Part shown: piece by piece, positions 25,557 to 34,746 of the stretch
Layout: the number at the start of each line of letters is the position of its first letter
How positions within the stretch are numbered: the stretch's first letter is position 1
NCBI GenBank assembly: GCA_039811185.1
Contig: JBDHYF010000002.1
Span: forward strand, 186,001 to 250,000
From: JAEZDR01 sp039811185
Lineage (GTDB): Bacteria; Bacteroidota; Bacteroidia; Chitinophagales; Chitinophagaceae
DNA length: 64,000 nt
Direction: 5' to 3'
The notes under the pieces: generated by a model
What the model was told of the DNA's origin: nothing
Seen by the model: only the letters and a program-made list of their open reading frames with translations
Database searches by the model: none
Program-made: the position numbers and the translations under genes

Positions 25557-27065
25557 CTACTTCATTAAGAGAATATCTTCAGCTTCGCTTTCAAGATTGG
25601 TAGTGCTTACCGCAGTAATCTTCAGGTAACGCGGCGCTTTATTTTTTTGAACCGGCAGGTCAATGGAAGTTTTATTGATGATAGAAGCAGGCACAACCGT
25701 TAACAGCGCGCTATCATCATCCATATCTATTTTATTATCTTCTCCAATATAGATGGCATAATTACGGGTGAGGTGATTCAGATTTTTGATTTTTAAGCGA
25801 AGCTTAGCGCCATCAGCATCGTAGCGGATTCCCGAAAAATCGATTTCAGGTTTGGGCGCATGCTTCATGGTCAAATCTTCGAAGGGAGGTATCAGCGCAC
25901 GCCGGCGATAGTAGTTGCTTTGCAGGCTGTCGTTCCAGCCAAGCGGGTTTTTTTCGAAGATGTTGCTGCTGTAGAAAATGCTGCCGCCGTTGCCATCGAG
26001 TGAACGAACATACTTTATCTGGTTTGGGATTTCATTGCGGTTCTTCCATGCATTGTTCGAATTGGCGCGATAGATACCATGCCCGATATACACTTCCGTT
26101 CCGTAGCTGTTGGCGTTCCACCACGATGCGAGGGTTTCAAAATCTACCGACTTATGCCCAATCTCCCAATACAACTGAGGGGCAACATAATCTATCCATC
26201 CTTTTTCCATCCACAACAGTATATCTGCATACAAATCGTCGTAGTTGTTTAAACCGCCGGTAGTTTGTGAGCCGCGTGGGTCGGCACTGCTGTTGCGCCA
26301 AACACCAAAAGGGCTAATTCCGAATTTTACCGATGGACGCGTACTCCTGATTGTACGGTGCAGCAAAGAAACAATGCTGTCGCAGTTGCTGCGGCGCCAC
26401 TGAGATTTTGTAAGACCGCCTCCATTTCGCAAATAGCTTTGATGGTCAGGAAATTCTTTTCCGGGAATTTTGTATGGATAGAAATAGTCGTCCATGTGAA
26501 TAGCATCCACGTCGTAGCGTTCTACAATATCCTTTACCACATTTGCAACGAAAGCGCGGGCTTCGGGATTTGCCGGATCAAAATATTTAATGTTACCGTA
26601 GTTCACAAACCACTGTGGTTTTTGCCGGGTGATGTGGTCAGGTGCTATTGAAGAGCGGTTGATGTTAAATACAGCTCTGTATGGGTTCAGCCAGGCATGA
26701 AACTCCATTCCTCTTTTGTGTGTTTCTTCAATCATAAACTGAAGCGGATCGTAATAGGGAAAAGGCGCCTTACCCTGCACGCCGGTTAAATACTGACTCC
26801 AGGGTTCGAAGGGGGAGGCGTAGAAAGCGTCGGCAGCAGGACGAATCTGCACAATTACCGCATTCATCCCGTTGTTATAGTGCATGTTTAACAGGCGTAT
26901 AAATTCGGCTTTCTGGTCTTCAGCCAATAAATTGTTTTTACTGGGATAATCGATGTTTTCAACGGTGGCAACCCAAACACCGCGGAACTCGTATTTCGGC
27001 GCCGGAATTTGTGCGGAAACAACGGAAAAGCTAAGCCATGCAATAAAGGTGAATAGAAGCCTCAT
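25557..27065 (-). CDS. Exported glycosyl hydrolase, GH10-like (GHL10/YngK-type)
   Basis: A secreted protein of 502 residues with signal peptide MRLLFTFIAWLSFSVVSA. The body is a TIM-barrel of the family 10-like glycosyl hydrolases: FRGVWVATVENIDYPS, NAVIVQIRPAADAFY, EFHAWLNPYRAV, AIHMDDYFYPY and YVAPQLYWEIG are typical landmarks in order. The C-terminal 90 residues look like a small beta-rich accessory domain. Members act on cell-wall or polysaccharide material, but the substrate is unknown. It lies 84 bases downstream of comB on the same strand. Confidence 0.85.
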   Translation of the reverse strand: MRLLFTFIAWLSFSVVSAQIPAPKYEFRGVWVATVENIDYPSKNNLLAEDQKAEFIRLLNMHYNNGMNAVIVQIRPAADAFYASPFEPWSQYLTGVQGKAPFPYYDPLQFMIEETHKRGMEFHAWLNPYRAVFNINRSSIAPDHITRQKPQWFVNYGNIKYFDPANPEARAFVANVVKDIVERYDVDAIHMDDYFYPYKIPGKEFPDHQSYLRNGGGLTKSQWRRSNCDSIVSLLHRTIRSTRPSVKFGISPFGVWRNSSADPRGSQTTGGLNNYDDLYADILLWMEKGWIDYVAPQLYWEIGHKSVDFETLASWWNANSYGTEVYIGHGIYRANSNNAWKNRNEIPNQIKYVRSLDGNGGSIFYSSNIFEKNPLGWNDSLQSNYYRRRALIPPFEDLTMKHAPKPEIDFSGIRYDADGAKLRLKIKNLNHLTRNYAIYIGEDNKIDMDDDSALLTVVPASIINKTSIDLPVQKNKAPRYLKITAVSTTNLESEAEDILLMK

Positions 27066-27149
27066 GCTAACGAAAATAAAAGCTAAGAACTGCTTTTGAA
27101 CACGATGTTTATAAATGAAATGGTAAAGCGTGATTATGCACCCTCTTTT

Positions 27150-27869
27150 TTAAAAAGCATATAGTGCCTCTTCTCTAAACACGGGCAGTGTGTCTGCAAT
27201 ATTTTCCGACACACAATACAACATATCGTCCTGCACGCCATAAGCTGAAAGCCGGTGCCAGTGCGTGGTTTGCTGAATGAATGACTTTAAATTGTGCCTG
27301 TGGCTGCGATACATTTCTGCTGCCATCAGGCTACTGTCGCAGTGCACGTTAAAGTGCTTCTCAATAGTATTCACCACTGCTCCCGCAAAAAGGCTGTCTT
27401 CCAGGTTAAATCTGTCTTTCCATCCGCTGCATCCCAGTATTACATTTTTGCGCTGACTGAGCAAATAACTGCATACGCTGTTCAGGTTTACGAACGAACC
27501 TGTAATCACGTGCGACGCACCGCGTGCCAGCGCCATGTGCAACAATTTTGTTCCGTTGGTAGTGGTAATTACGAGTGTTTTGCCTTCTATAAAACTTCTA
27601 TTGTATTCGGAAGGCGAATTGCCATATTGCAGGCCGTCCACTACTTTGCCATCCCGTTCTCCGGCAGTGATGCAGCCTGCGTTACGGCCAACTGCAATAC
27701 ACTTTTCAACGCTGTCAACCGGAATTACCTTTGCAGCGCCGTTATGCAAGGCGGTAGCAATGGTGCTGGTTGCGCGAAACACATCTATAATTACTACAAC
27801 GGCATCTTCGGCATTATATAAATCGAGGAGGCGCGGCGACAAAACGGTGAATAGCGAAGGTTTCTGCAT
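27150..27869 (-). CDS. comB: 2-phosphosulfolactate phosphatase family protein
   Basis: A 239-residue ComB-family phosphatase, Mg2+-dependent, which in archaea hydrolyses 2-phosphosulfolactate during coenzyme M synthesis. Family motifs are VVVIIDVFRATSTIATAL, AGERDGKVVDGLQYGNSPSEY and TTNGTKLL. Bacteroidota do not make coenzyme M, so the function here is likely sulfolactate or another phosphate ester turnover; this is an inference. It starts 17 bases after mutL ends and precedes the GH10-like gene. Confidence 0.88.
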   Translation of the reverse strand: MQKPSLFTVLSPRLLDLYNAEDAVVVIIDVFRATSTIATALHNGAAKVIPVDSVEKCIAVGRNAGCITAGERDGKVVDGLQYGNSPSEYNRSFIEGKTLVITTTNGTKLLHMALARGASHVITGSFVNLNSVCSYLLSQRKNVILGCSGWKDRFNLEDSLFAGAVVNTIEKHFNVHCDSSLMAAEMYRSHRHNLKSFIQQTTHWHRLSAYGVQDDMLYCVSENIADTLPVFREEALYAF

Positions 27870-27886
27870 AGCAACAAAACTGGAAA

Positions 27887-29749
27887 TTATTTTCCGAACA
27901 TCCTTAATAAATTATCTTCCTTAAACTCTAAAAAAGTAGCGGTGCCGCCGGGAGTCGTATTTACCGTTCGGCAGTTGAACAAATCCGCCACAAGCTGCTG
28001 CATTTCGGAATTGCTAAGCGACTCGCCTGCTTTGGTGGCCTGCTGACGTGCCATACACCGAATCATTTTTTCGCGCCGCGAAAATTTCACTTCTGCATTA
28101 AAGTGTTTAATCTGTTCCAGCAACAATTCAACGGCATGCGTTTCGTTGCCGCTAATGCTGTCGGCAGGAACGCCTTGTATAATAAATTCGTTGTTGCCGA
28201 AAGGGGCAATTACATATCCTATCAGTTCAAGATCGTTCACAAGTTCTGTCAGCAAAACGGCATCGGCAGCCGAAAGCGATAAAGTGGAAGGAAACAACAC
28301 CTGCTGCGATGGAATGCGTTTTCCCTGCACCGCATCGGCAAACCGCTCGTACAATACCCGCTCGTGCGCAAGCTGCTGATGTACGAGTAAAAATCCGTTT
28401 GCCGCCGGAACAACAATAAACGTATTCTTCAACTGAAACAGAGCCGGATTGGAAGAAAGGTCCACTCCAAACTGTTGCGGCTTTTTCTCAAAGTCGAAAA
28501 ACTTGGCTTCTTCTTTTTGCAAGAGCGACTGAAACCCGCTTCCTGAGCTGCTTTCACGCGGTTCGTAAAAGTCTTTCCAGTTCTTGAGATCTGCTTTATG
28601 TTCCGAACGTTCAATAAAGTGTGCCTGGTGTTTTTGAGTAAATGTTTGAAACAGACCGGACCGCTCAACATCCGTTCGGGTAACATCATCTGTGGGCATC
28701 TGAACCGAATCAAGGTGCTGAATTTCCGGATTCAGGCTAAAGTCCAGAGAAGGCGAAATGCTGAACTGGGCCAGCGCATGTTTTACCGCACTCTGCACAA
28801 AGGCATACACAATTTTTTCATCCTCAAACTTAATTTCCTGCTTGGTGGGATGAACGTTAATGTCGATTTGAGCGGCATCCAAATCAATGAACAACACATA
28901 AGAGGGAAAGCTGTCTTTCGTAATCAAATCGTCGAATGCACCCGCCACAGCATGATTTAAATAAGCGCTTTTTATATAGCGGTTGTTAACGAAGAAATAC
29001 TGGTCGCCACGGGTTTTTCTTGCCGTATCCGGCTTGCCTACAAACCCATAGATATTCAGATAATCCGTTTCTTCTTTTACCTGCACAAGTTTGCTGTTGT
29101 AGGTGTTTCCCAATACCTGAAGAATACGGCTTTTCAGCGTACCCGGCTCCAGATGAAACACTTGCTGGCCATTGCTCGTAAGCGAAAAAAACACTTGCGG
29201 AAACGCCATAGCCACATGGATAAATTCATCTACAATATGCCTAAGTTCTACGGAGTTGCTTTTTAAAAAATTACGACGCGCCGGCACATTAAAGAACAAG
29301 TTTTTCATGCAGATATTGGTGCCGTCGGCACACGCACAGGCTTCCTGCTTCACCACCATGCTGTTCTCAATTTCCAGATAAGTGCCAAGCTCTTCGCCGG
29401 CTTTTTTAGTCTTCATCTCTACCTGCGCCACAGCGGCAATAGAGGCAAGGGCTTCGCCGCGAAAACCCATCGTTCGTATTTGAAAGAGGTCGTCTATTTT
29501 TCGGATTTTACTTGTGGCATGACGCTCGAAACTGAGCCGCGCATCCGTATGGCTCATCCCTTTTCCATTGTCAATTACCTGAATCAGGCTTTTGCCCGCC
29601 TCAGAAACAATCAATTGTATACGCGAGGCACCTGCATCCACAGCGTTTTCCAACAGCTCCTTTACAGCACTTGCCGGTCTTTGTATCACCTCCCCCGCAG
29701 CAATCTGGTTTGCTATGTTGTCCGGCAACAGTTGTATAATATCACTCAC
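27887..29749 (-). CDS. mutL: DNA mismatch repair protein MutL
   Basis: The 620-residue ATPase that links mismatch recognition by MutS to strand incision. The GHKL domain is complete: NQIAAGEVIQRPASAVKELLENAVDAGA with E34 and N35, DNGKGM, and MGFRGEALASIAAV. The C-terminal dimerisation domain spans about residues 430-620. In the expected endonuclease motif DQHAxxExxxxE, the window shows HQQLAHERVLYE (residues 457-468): the lead Asp is His and the His is Gln, while both Glu remain. The gene heads a minus-strand unit with comB. Confidence 0.95.
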   Translation of the reverse strand: MSDIIQLLPDNIANQIAAGEVIQRPASAVKELLENAVDAGASRIQLIVSEAGKSLIQVIDNGKGMSHTDARLSFERHATSKIRKIDDLFQIRTMGFRGEALASIAAVAQVEMKTKKAGEELGTYLEIENSMVVKQEACACADGTNICMKNLFFNVPARRNFLKSNSVELRHIVDEFIHVAMAFPQVFFSLTSNGQQVFHLEPGTLKSRILQVLGNTYNSKLVQVKEETDYLNIYGFVGKPDTARKTRGDQYFFVNNRYIKSAYLNHAVAGAFDDLITKDSFPSYVLFIDLDAAQIDINVHPTKQEIKFEDEKIVYAFVQSAVKHALAQFSISPSLDFSLNPEIQHLDSVQMPTDDVTRTDVERSGLFQTFTQKHQAHFIERSEHKADLKNWKDFYEPRESSSGSGFQSLLQKEEAKFFDFEKKPQQFGVDLSSNPALFQLKNTFIVVPAANGFLLVHQQLAHERVLYERFADAVQGKRIPSQQVLFPSTLSLSAADAVLLTELVNDLELIGYVIAPFGNNEFIIQGVPADSISGNETHAVELLLEQIKHFNAEVKFSRREKMIRCMARQQATKAGESLSNSEMQQLVADLFNCRTVNTTPGGTATFLEFKEDNLLRMFGK

Positions 29750-29860
29750 TTTCTTTTCACTAAATTTTAAGGGCGATAAAGTTAAAAATAATCCACTGAA
29801 CGCGTCTTATTCATCGCGCTTTTATAATTTTAGTTACTCATTCAATCCACCCAAAAATCT

Positions 29861-30466
29861 ATGAAATTGTTTAAAAACCTACCTCTCCTGATGCTCGCAA
29901 TAGTGCTTGTGTCTAGCGTTTCCTGCAAAAAAGTTGTTGAAAGGTTAATGAAACCTACAGTGCCTGTCGATGAATTTGGCTTTGCCGATTATCACATTAA
30001 ACAGGGTGGTCAGTCTGCCGAAAATACAGGCTATAAATCCGTTACATCCAACGAAATGAAGTTCGCCGTAAGGTTCAACAACACCGCCATTTATTCGGTT
30101 TCTGATCCCGGCAATCAAACCGATGTAAACAAACTCTATGGTTTTTCCGACAACCATTCGGCACACCATCAGTTCAGTGCAAGGTTTGGCTGGCGCTACC
30201 TCAACAACCAGCTTACACTTCATGCTTACGTGTACAACAACGAACAGCGCTCCGAACAACTCATTACTGCAATAGACATCGGTAAGGAGTATGTATGCTC
30301 CATACAGGCTGTGGGCAATCAGTACGTTTTTCAGGTGGCCGGAAAAACGGTAAAAATGCCGCGCCTCGCAACCACGCCAAACGTTGATGGTTACCAGCTC
30401 TTCCCGTTTTTTGGCGGAGATGAGAAAGCTCCGCACGACATTCATATCTTCATTAAAGACCTTTAA
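29861..30466 (+). CDS. Lipoprotein of unknown function
   Basis: A 201-residue protein with no family I can name. The N-terminus MKLFKNLPLLMLAIVLVSSVSC ends in a lipobox with cysteine at residue 22, so it is an envelope lipoprotein. The mature part is rich in aromatic and polar residues and looks beta-stranded. It stands alone, divergent from mutL, and is followed by a stem-loop. Confidence 0.75.
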   Translation: MKLFKNLPLLMLAIVLVSSVSCKKVVERLMKPTVPVDEFGFADYHIKQGGQSAENTGYKSVTSNEMKFAVRFNNTAIYSVSDPGNQTDVNKLYGFSDNHSAHHQFSARFGWRYLNNQLTLHAYVYNNEQRSEQLITAIDIGKEYVCSIQAVGNQYVFQVAGKTVKMPRLATTPNVDGYQLFPFFGGDEKAPHDIHIFIKDL

Positions 30467-30480
30467 TTTTTATGTAACCG

Positions 30481-30506
30481 GCGGAAGCCCTGTTATCGGC
30501 TTCCGC
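30481..30506 (+). terminator. Stem-loop after the lipoprotein gene
   Basis: GCGGAAGCC and GGCTTCCGC form a perfect 9-bp stem with an 8-base loop 14 bases after the stop. It lacks a T run, so it may be a weak terminator or an RNA-stabilising hairpin. Confidence 0.45.
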
Positions 30507-30590
30507 TGTGTCACACCTCGCATCGTTCAGCCCGCTTCGCATCCTTTTGCCGGCTGCACACCGAGAGCTCTGCATGAGCTAAATTGCAGC

Positions 30591-31043
30591 ATGTTTACCG
30601 ATGAGTATTTTATGCAGCAGGCGCTAAAACAGGCCAGCCGGGCTTTCGATGAAAATGAAATTCCGGTAGGATGTATCGTGGTAATCGAAAACAAAATCGT
30701 TTCCAAAGCGTTTAACCAAACCGAACTGCTGTGCGATTGCACGGCCCATGCAGAGATTCTTGCACTCACCGCTGCTTTTGCTGCGCTCGGAGCAAAAGTT
30801 TTACCGGAAGCCTCCATCTACATTACCCTCGAACCTTGCCTCATGTGTTGCGGCGCGCTTTATTGGGCCCGGCCGGCAAAAATTTATTACGGCGCATCCG
30901 ACAGCAAAAACGGCTATTCCCGATATTTTCCGTCTTCAGAAAAAAGCGGTGCTCCCTTTCATCCAAAAACAAGGGTAGAGTACGGACTTCTTGCCGACGA
31001 GTGTGCCTCGCTGATGACAGATTTTTTTAAAAACAAACGCTAA
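30591..31043 (+). CDS. tadA: tRNA adenosine deaminase-like nucleoside deaminase
   Basis: A 150-residue zinc-dependent deaminase of the TadA family, which converts adenosine 34 to inosine in tRNA-Arg(ACG). Zinc ligands and catalytic glutamate are H53-A54-E55 (TAHAEILAL) and C83/C86 (EPCLMCCGAL). Length and start (MFTDEYFMQQALKQA at 30591) fit the family; the frame is open upstream but overlaps the lipoprotein gene and looks random. A guanine or cytosine deaminase of the same superfamily cannot be fully excluded. Its end overlaps thiL by four bases. Confidence 0.88.
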   Translation: MFTDEYFMQQALKQASRAFDENEIPVGCIVVIENKIVSKAFNQTELLCDCTAHAEILALTAAFAALGAKVLPEASIYITLEPCLMCCGALYWARPAKIYYGASDSKNGYSRYFPSSEKSGAPFHPKTRVEYGLLADECASLMTDFFKNKR

Positions 31044-32077
31044 GGTTTCACAAAAGCATTCCATCCCTGAGCGGTAATATTATGGGTGCTTCCCCCCCTC
31101 GAAATAAATTTGCATCCTTCGTTCAGTGCATCCATATAGCCCACCACAGAAATCGCCGAATTGCTTTTTATTTTGTCGTAGTCGTTTTGGGCAACGGTAA
31201 ACAACAGCTCGTAATCTTCGCCGCCGTTGAGTGCGCACACTGTGGGGTCGAGGCCGAACTTAAAAGCCGCGGCCCTGGTTGCTTCATGAACCGGGATCTT
31301 TTCTTCGTACAACCTGCAACCCAGGCTACTTTTTGTACAAATATGCAGGAGGTCGCTGCTGAGGCCATCACTGATGTCCATCATGGCGGTGGGTATAATA
31401 TTTTCTTCTTCAAAAAAACGCACGATGTGTGCAGCCGCTTCCGGTTTTAAAAACCTTCCAACGATATAATCTTCATTTTCCAGATCCGGCTGTATCTGAG
31501 GGTTTTCAATGAAAATTTTCTTCTCTCTTTCCAGTAGGGTAAGTCCGAGAAAGGCAGCGCCAAGGTCGCCGCTCACACATATCAGGTCGCCCTGCTTTGC
31601 TGTGCTTCGCTTCACAAATTTTTCCTGTGTTACTTCGCCTAAAGCGGTAACGGAAATCACAAATCCTTTTTGCGAACTGGAGGTGTCGCCGCCAATCAAG
31701 TCAACATCATAAGCATCGCAGGCTGCATACACTCCTTCGTAAAATTCGCTTAAAGCCTCCACGCTGAAACGGTTACTGAACGCAATGCTTACCGTAATCT
31801 GTGTAGGCGTTGCATTCATCGCAAACACATCGCTTACATTTACAACAACGGCTTTGTAGCCTAGATGTTTTAGCGGCGTGTACATCAAATCGAAGTGTAC
31901 ATTCTCAATCAGTAAATCGGTGGTAACAACGGTTTGCTTTCCAAAATGATCAATCACGGCGGCATCATCGCCAACGCCCAATACGGATGAAGCGTTCTTT
32001 AGTTCTATATTTTTGGTGAGGTGGTCAATCAGCCCAAATTCACCAAGGGTGGCTATCTCCGTACGATTCGATTCCAT
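31040..32077 (-). CDS. thiL: Thiamine-monophosphate kinase
   Basis: The last enzyme of thiamine diphosphate synthesis, phosphorylating thiamine phosphate; 345 residues. Family motifs are GEFGLIDHL at the start, VLGVGDDAAVI, VVTTDLLIENVHF, NVSDVFAMNATP, DLIGGDTSSS and MDISDGLSSDL, then NGGEDYELLF. It is the last gene of a minus-strand run and begins 8 bases after cysS. It converges with tadA, overlapping it by four bases. Confidence 0.94.
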   Translation of the reverse strand: MESNRTEIATLGEFGLIDHLTKNIELKNASSVLGVGDDAAVIDHFGKQTVVTTDLLIENVHFDLMYTPLKHLGYKAVVVNVSDVFAMNATPTQITVSIAFSNRFSVEALSEFYEGVYAACDAYDVDLIGGDTSSSQKGFVISVTALGEVTQEKFVKRSTAKQGDLICVSGDLGAAFLGLTLLEREKKIFIENPQIQPDLENEDYIVGRFLKPEAAAHIVRFFEEENIIPTAMMDISDGLSSDLLHICTKSSLGCRLYEEKIPVHEATRAAAFKFGLDPTVCALNGGEDYELLFTVAQNDYDKIKSNSAISVVGYMDALNEGCKFISRGGSTHNITAQGWNAFVKP

Positions 32078-32085
32078 GATATTTT

Positions 32086-33591
32086 TTAGTTAAGCGAGTA
32101 ATTTACGGTTCCGTCTTTTTCATCTTTCAGCTGAATGCCGAGCGCCAGCAGTTCGTTGCGGATTCTATCGCTTGTGGCATAGTCTTTTTTGTCTTTTGCA
32201 GCTTTGCGAATGTCGATCAGCAATTCAATTACGCCATTCAGCTTGGAGTGGTCGGCTTCTTTTTTCAACTGTATCCCGAGAATGTCTTCAAGAAAAGTTT
32301 TCATCTGTTGTTTAAGGGTAACAAGCGTAGCGTGGCTAAGGGCTGAAGCGTGTATGTGGCCGGCCTTTAATCCATTGATGATGGATGCCAGCTCAAACAT
32401 ATTGGCAAGCACTTTGGCCGTGTTGAAGTCGTCGTTGATGAAGTCGGTAAACTGGCTCACAAGCATCCTTACTTTATTATCCAACTCATCATCTCCGGCA
32501 AAATCATTTTCGTTTTGCAGCGATTGCAGGTTTTCGTAAGCCTCCCACAACCGCTTAAGGCCTTTATCCGCAGCTATCAGTGCTTCGTTACTGAAGTCGA
32601 GTGTAGACCGATAATGCGTTTGCAGAATGAAAAAACGAACAGTCATAGGATGATAGGCCTGCTGGAGAACCGGGTTATTGCCGTTAAAAAGCTCGGTAAG
32701 GGTAATGAAGTTGTTATAGCTCTTACCCATTTTCCTGCCGTTAATGGTAATCATGTTATTGTGCATCCAATATTTTACCGGAGGCTGATGATTGCAAACA
32801 GTGCTTTGCGCAATCTCTCCTTCATGATGTGGAAACAAAAGATCCATTCCGCCGCCATGCAAATCGAAGCGTTTACCAAGGTATTTTGTGCTCATTGCCG
32901 AACACTCGATATGCCATCCGGGAAAGCCTTCGCCCCATGGCGACGCCCATCGCATAATGTGTTGTGGCGGCGCTTTTTTCCATAGCGCAAAATCTGCGCT
33001 GTTCCGTTTTTCATCCTGATTGTCGAGGTCTCGCGTGTTGGCAATCATATCGTCGAGCACTCTGCCGCTTAAAACACCGTAAGGCTGTCCTTTGGCGCTG
33101 AAGTCTGCATTGTATTTCAGCACATCGAAGTAAACCGAACCGTTTACTTCGTAGGCATAGCCGTCTGCAATAATCTTTTTTATCATTTCAATCTGCTCCA
33201 CAATATGGCCGGTTGCAGTCGGTTCAATGTCGGGTGTAAGGTTGTTCAGCTGCTGCATTCCCAGGCGGAAAAGATTGGTGTACTTATGTACGAGCTCCAT
33301 AGGCTCGAGGCGTTCCACTACAGCCTTTTTGCTGATTTTGTCTTCCGCTTCTCTTCCTTCTTCTTCAAAGTGGCCTGCGTCGGTAATGTTTCTTACATAG
33401 CGCACTTTATTTCCCAAAAACCGGAGGTAGCGGTAAACCACATCAAAGGTAATGTAGGGCCGAGCATGCCCAAGATGGCTCTCACCACTTACCGTGGGCC
33501 CGCACACATACATGCCTACATAGCCTGGTGAAATAGGCTCAAACTTTTCTTTCTGACCGGTTAACGAGTTATAAACTACGAGATGCGACAT
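32086..33591 (-). CDS. cysS: Cysteinyl-tRNA synthetase
   Basis: A class I synthetase of 501 residues charging tRNA-Cys. The HIGH-type motif is H39-LG-H42 in GESHLGHARPYITFDVVYRYL (read across the usual loop), with zinc ligand C30 in MYVCGPTV and another in HIECSAM. The KMSKS motif is KMGKSYNNF. An own promoter element lies five bases upstream of the ATG, so it may be transcribed separately from the hydrolase gene 24 bases upstream. Confidence 0.96.
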   Translation of the reverse strand: MSHLVVYNSLTGQKEKFEPISPGYVGMYVCGPTVSGESHLGHARPYITFDVVYRYLRFLGNKVRYVRNITDAGHFEEEGREAEDKISKKAVVERLEPMELVHKYTNLFRLGMQQLNNLTPDIEPTATGHIVEQIEMIKKIIADGYAYEVNGSVYFDVLKYNADFSAKGQPYGVLSGRVLDDMIANTRDLDNQDEKRNSADFALWKKAPPQHIMRWASPWGEGFPGWHIECSAMSTKYLGKRFDLHGGGMDLLFPHHEGEIAQSTVCNHQPPVKYWMHNNMITINGRKMGKSYNNFITLTELFNGNNPVLQQAYHPMTVRFFILQTHYRSTLDFSNEALIAADKGLKRLWEAYENLQSLQNENDFAGDDELDNKVRMLVSQFTDFINDDFNTAKVLANMFELASIINGLKAGHIHASALSHATLVTLKQQMKTFLEDILGIQLKKEADHSKLNGVIELLIDIRKAAKDKKDYATSDRIRNELLALGIQLKDEKDGTVNYSLN

Positions 33592-33596
33592 AAGCG

Positions 33597-33604
33597 CAAA
33601 AATA
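33597..33604 (-). promoter_or_regulatory. Promoter -7 element of cysS (leaderless arrangement)
   Basis: The minus strand reads TATTTTTG, an exact TAnnTTTG match, ending five bases before the cysS ATG. Transcription would start at or within one or two bases of the ATG. Confidence 0.5.
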
Positions 33605-33615
33605 AGCAGATAAGG

Positions 33616-34737
33616 TTAGTGATTCAGTTTTAGGTCGGCCACCATCATCAGGTGGTCGCTGAGGTCTTCGTCAACCAACTCAAATTGTTTTACTTCAAAA
33701 TGTGGCGAAGCCAGAATATAATCGATTCGAAGCGTGGGCGCAAGCGAAATATAGGTGCGCCCGATGCCAAACTCTTTTTCCAGAAATGCGTCTTTTGCAT
33801 TGCCACGGATATGGAAGTAAACATAAGAGTTGGGAACGTCGTTAAAATCGCCGGTAATGATGTAAGGATGAGGCGAACGGTCGAGCTCTTTTCTCACAAT
33901 GCCGGCCTGTACGCTGCGTCGGATAAAGGCGGCCTTCATTTTTTTAAAGATGTTTTTCGATGCGCCTAATGCGTCTTCTTCCTGCAACTGAATTTTTTCG
34001 ATATCCTGATAGTCGCCTTCATTAAAACGAAACGACTGAAGGTGCGTGGTATAAACACGGAAGGTGTCATCTCCTCTTTTAAAGTCGGCGCTGATGAGGC
34101 TTTCAGCCGTTCTTCCCGGAAATTTTACTTTCGAAGAATCGATCATCGGATACTTGGAAAAGATGATGCTTCCATACTCATAAAATCCATTCTTCTTCAC
34201 CAGGTCGCGTGAAAAATAATGATAGGGATACTCTTTTGTAAAGAGCTTAATGTTGTTGTCTTGTTCGCCCTTTGTGGCAGAATGGTTAAACTCCTGCAAG
34301 CAAAGCACATCAGCCTCTAACCGCAGAATAGCCGAAACCACTTCATCTTTATTATGCTTTATTTTTTGAGGATTATCACTTAACGCAACAAAGTTTCTGA
34401 TGTTCCAACTCAGAATCCGCAAATGGCCGGCTTGCTTTTTTTCAGTAAAAGGCGGCGATATATTTACCGCAAACAGCACACGTAACTGGCCATAGCCCAC
34501 GAGCAGCGAAACGAAGGGTATAAGGGCGTAGCGCGGCTTTGCGATGATCCAGAAAATGAGTAGGAATATCTGAACAATAACAAGGTATGGAAACGCGATG
34601 CCTAAAAATCCGGCAATCCACCAGCTCGAATTATCGATATACGGTGTTAAACATGCGAGCAGAAACAGCGCCGTCGGTAACAGCGTAAGCAAAATAAAAA
34701 CACCCCGCGTAAATCTTTTCAGAAATCGGAACGGCAT
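33616..34737 (-). CDS. Endonuclease/exonuclease/phosphatase family membrane protein (copy 2)
   Basis: A 373-residue protein with about three N-terminal membrane helices (up to residue 95) followed by an EEP-fold hydrolase domain. Catalytic landmarks are ILSWNIRNF, VLCLQEFNHS, ITGDFNDVPNS and LSDHLMMVAD. The hydrolase domain is expected on the periplasmic or cytoplasmic side depending on helix number. It may act on nucleic acid or phosphodiesters such as lipid headgroups; the substrate is not visible. It follows a paralogue by 9 bases, suggesting local duplication. Confidence 0.88.
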   Translation of the reverse strand: MPFRFLKRFTRGVFILLTLLPTALFLLACLTPYIDNSSWWIAGFLGIAFPYLVIVQIFLLIFWIIAKPRYALIPFVSLLVGYGQLRVLFAVNISPPFTEKKQAGHLRILSWNIRNFVALSDNPQKIKHNKDEVVSAILRLEADVLCLQEFNHSATKGEQDNNIKLFTKEYPYHYFSRDLVKKNGFYEYGSIIFSKYPMIDSSKVKFPGRTAESLISADFKRGDDTFRVYTTHLQSFRFNEGDYQDIEKIQLQEEDALGASKNIFKKMKAAFIRRSVQAGIVRKELDRSPHPYIITGDFNDVPNSYVYFHIRGNAKDAFLEKEFGIGRTYISLAPTLRIDYILASPHFEVKQFELVDEDLSDHLMMVADLKLNH

Positions 34738-34746
34738 CGTGTAAAG

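Noticed and set aside
30384..30590. A 69-codon N-terminal extension of tadA overlapping the lipoprotein gene
   Set aside because: The added residues look random and include the stem-loop; the ATG at 30591 gives the normal TadA length and start.
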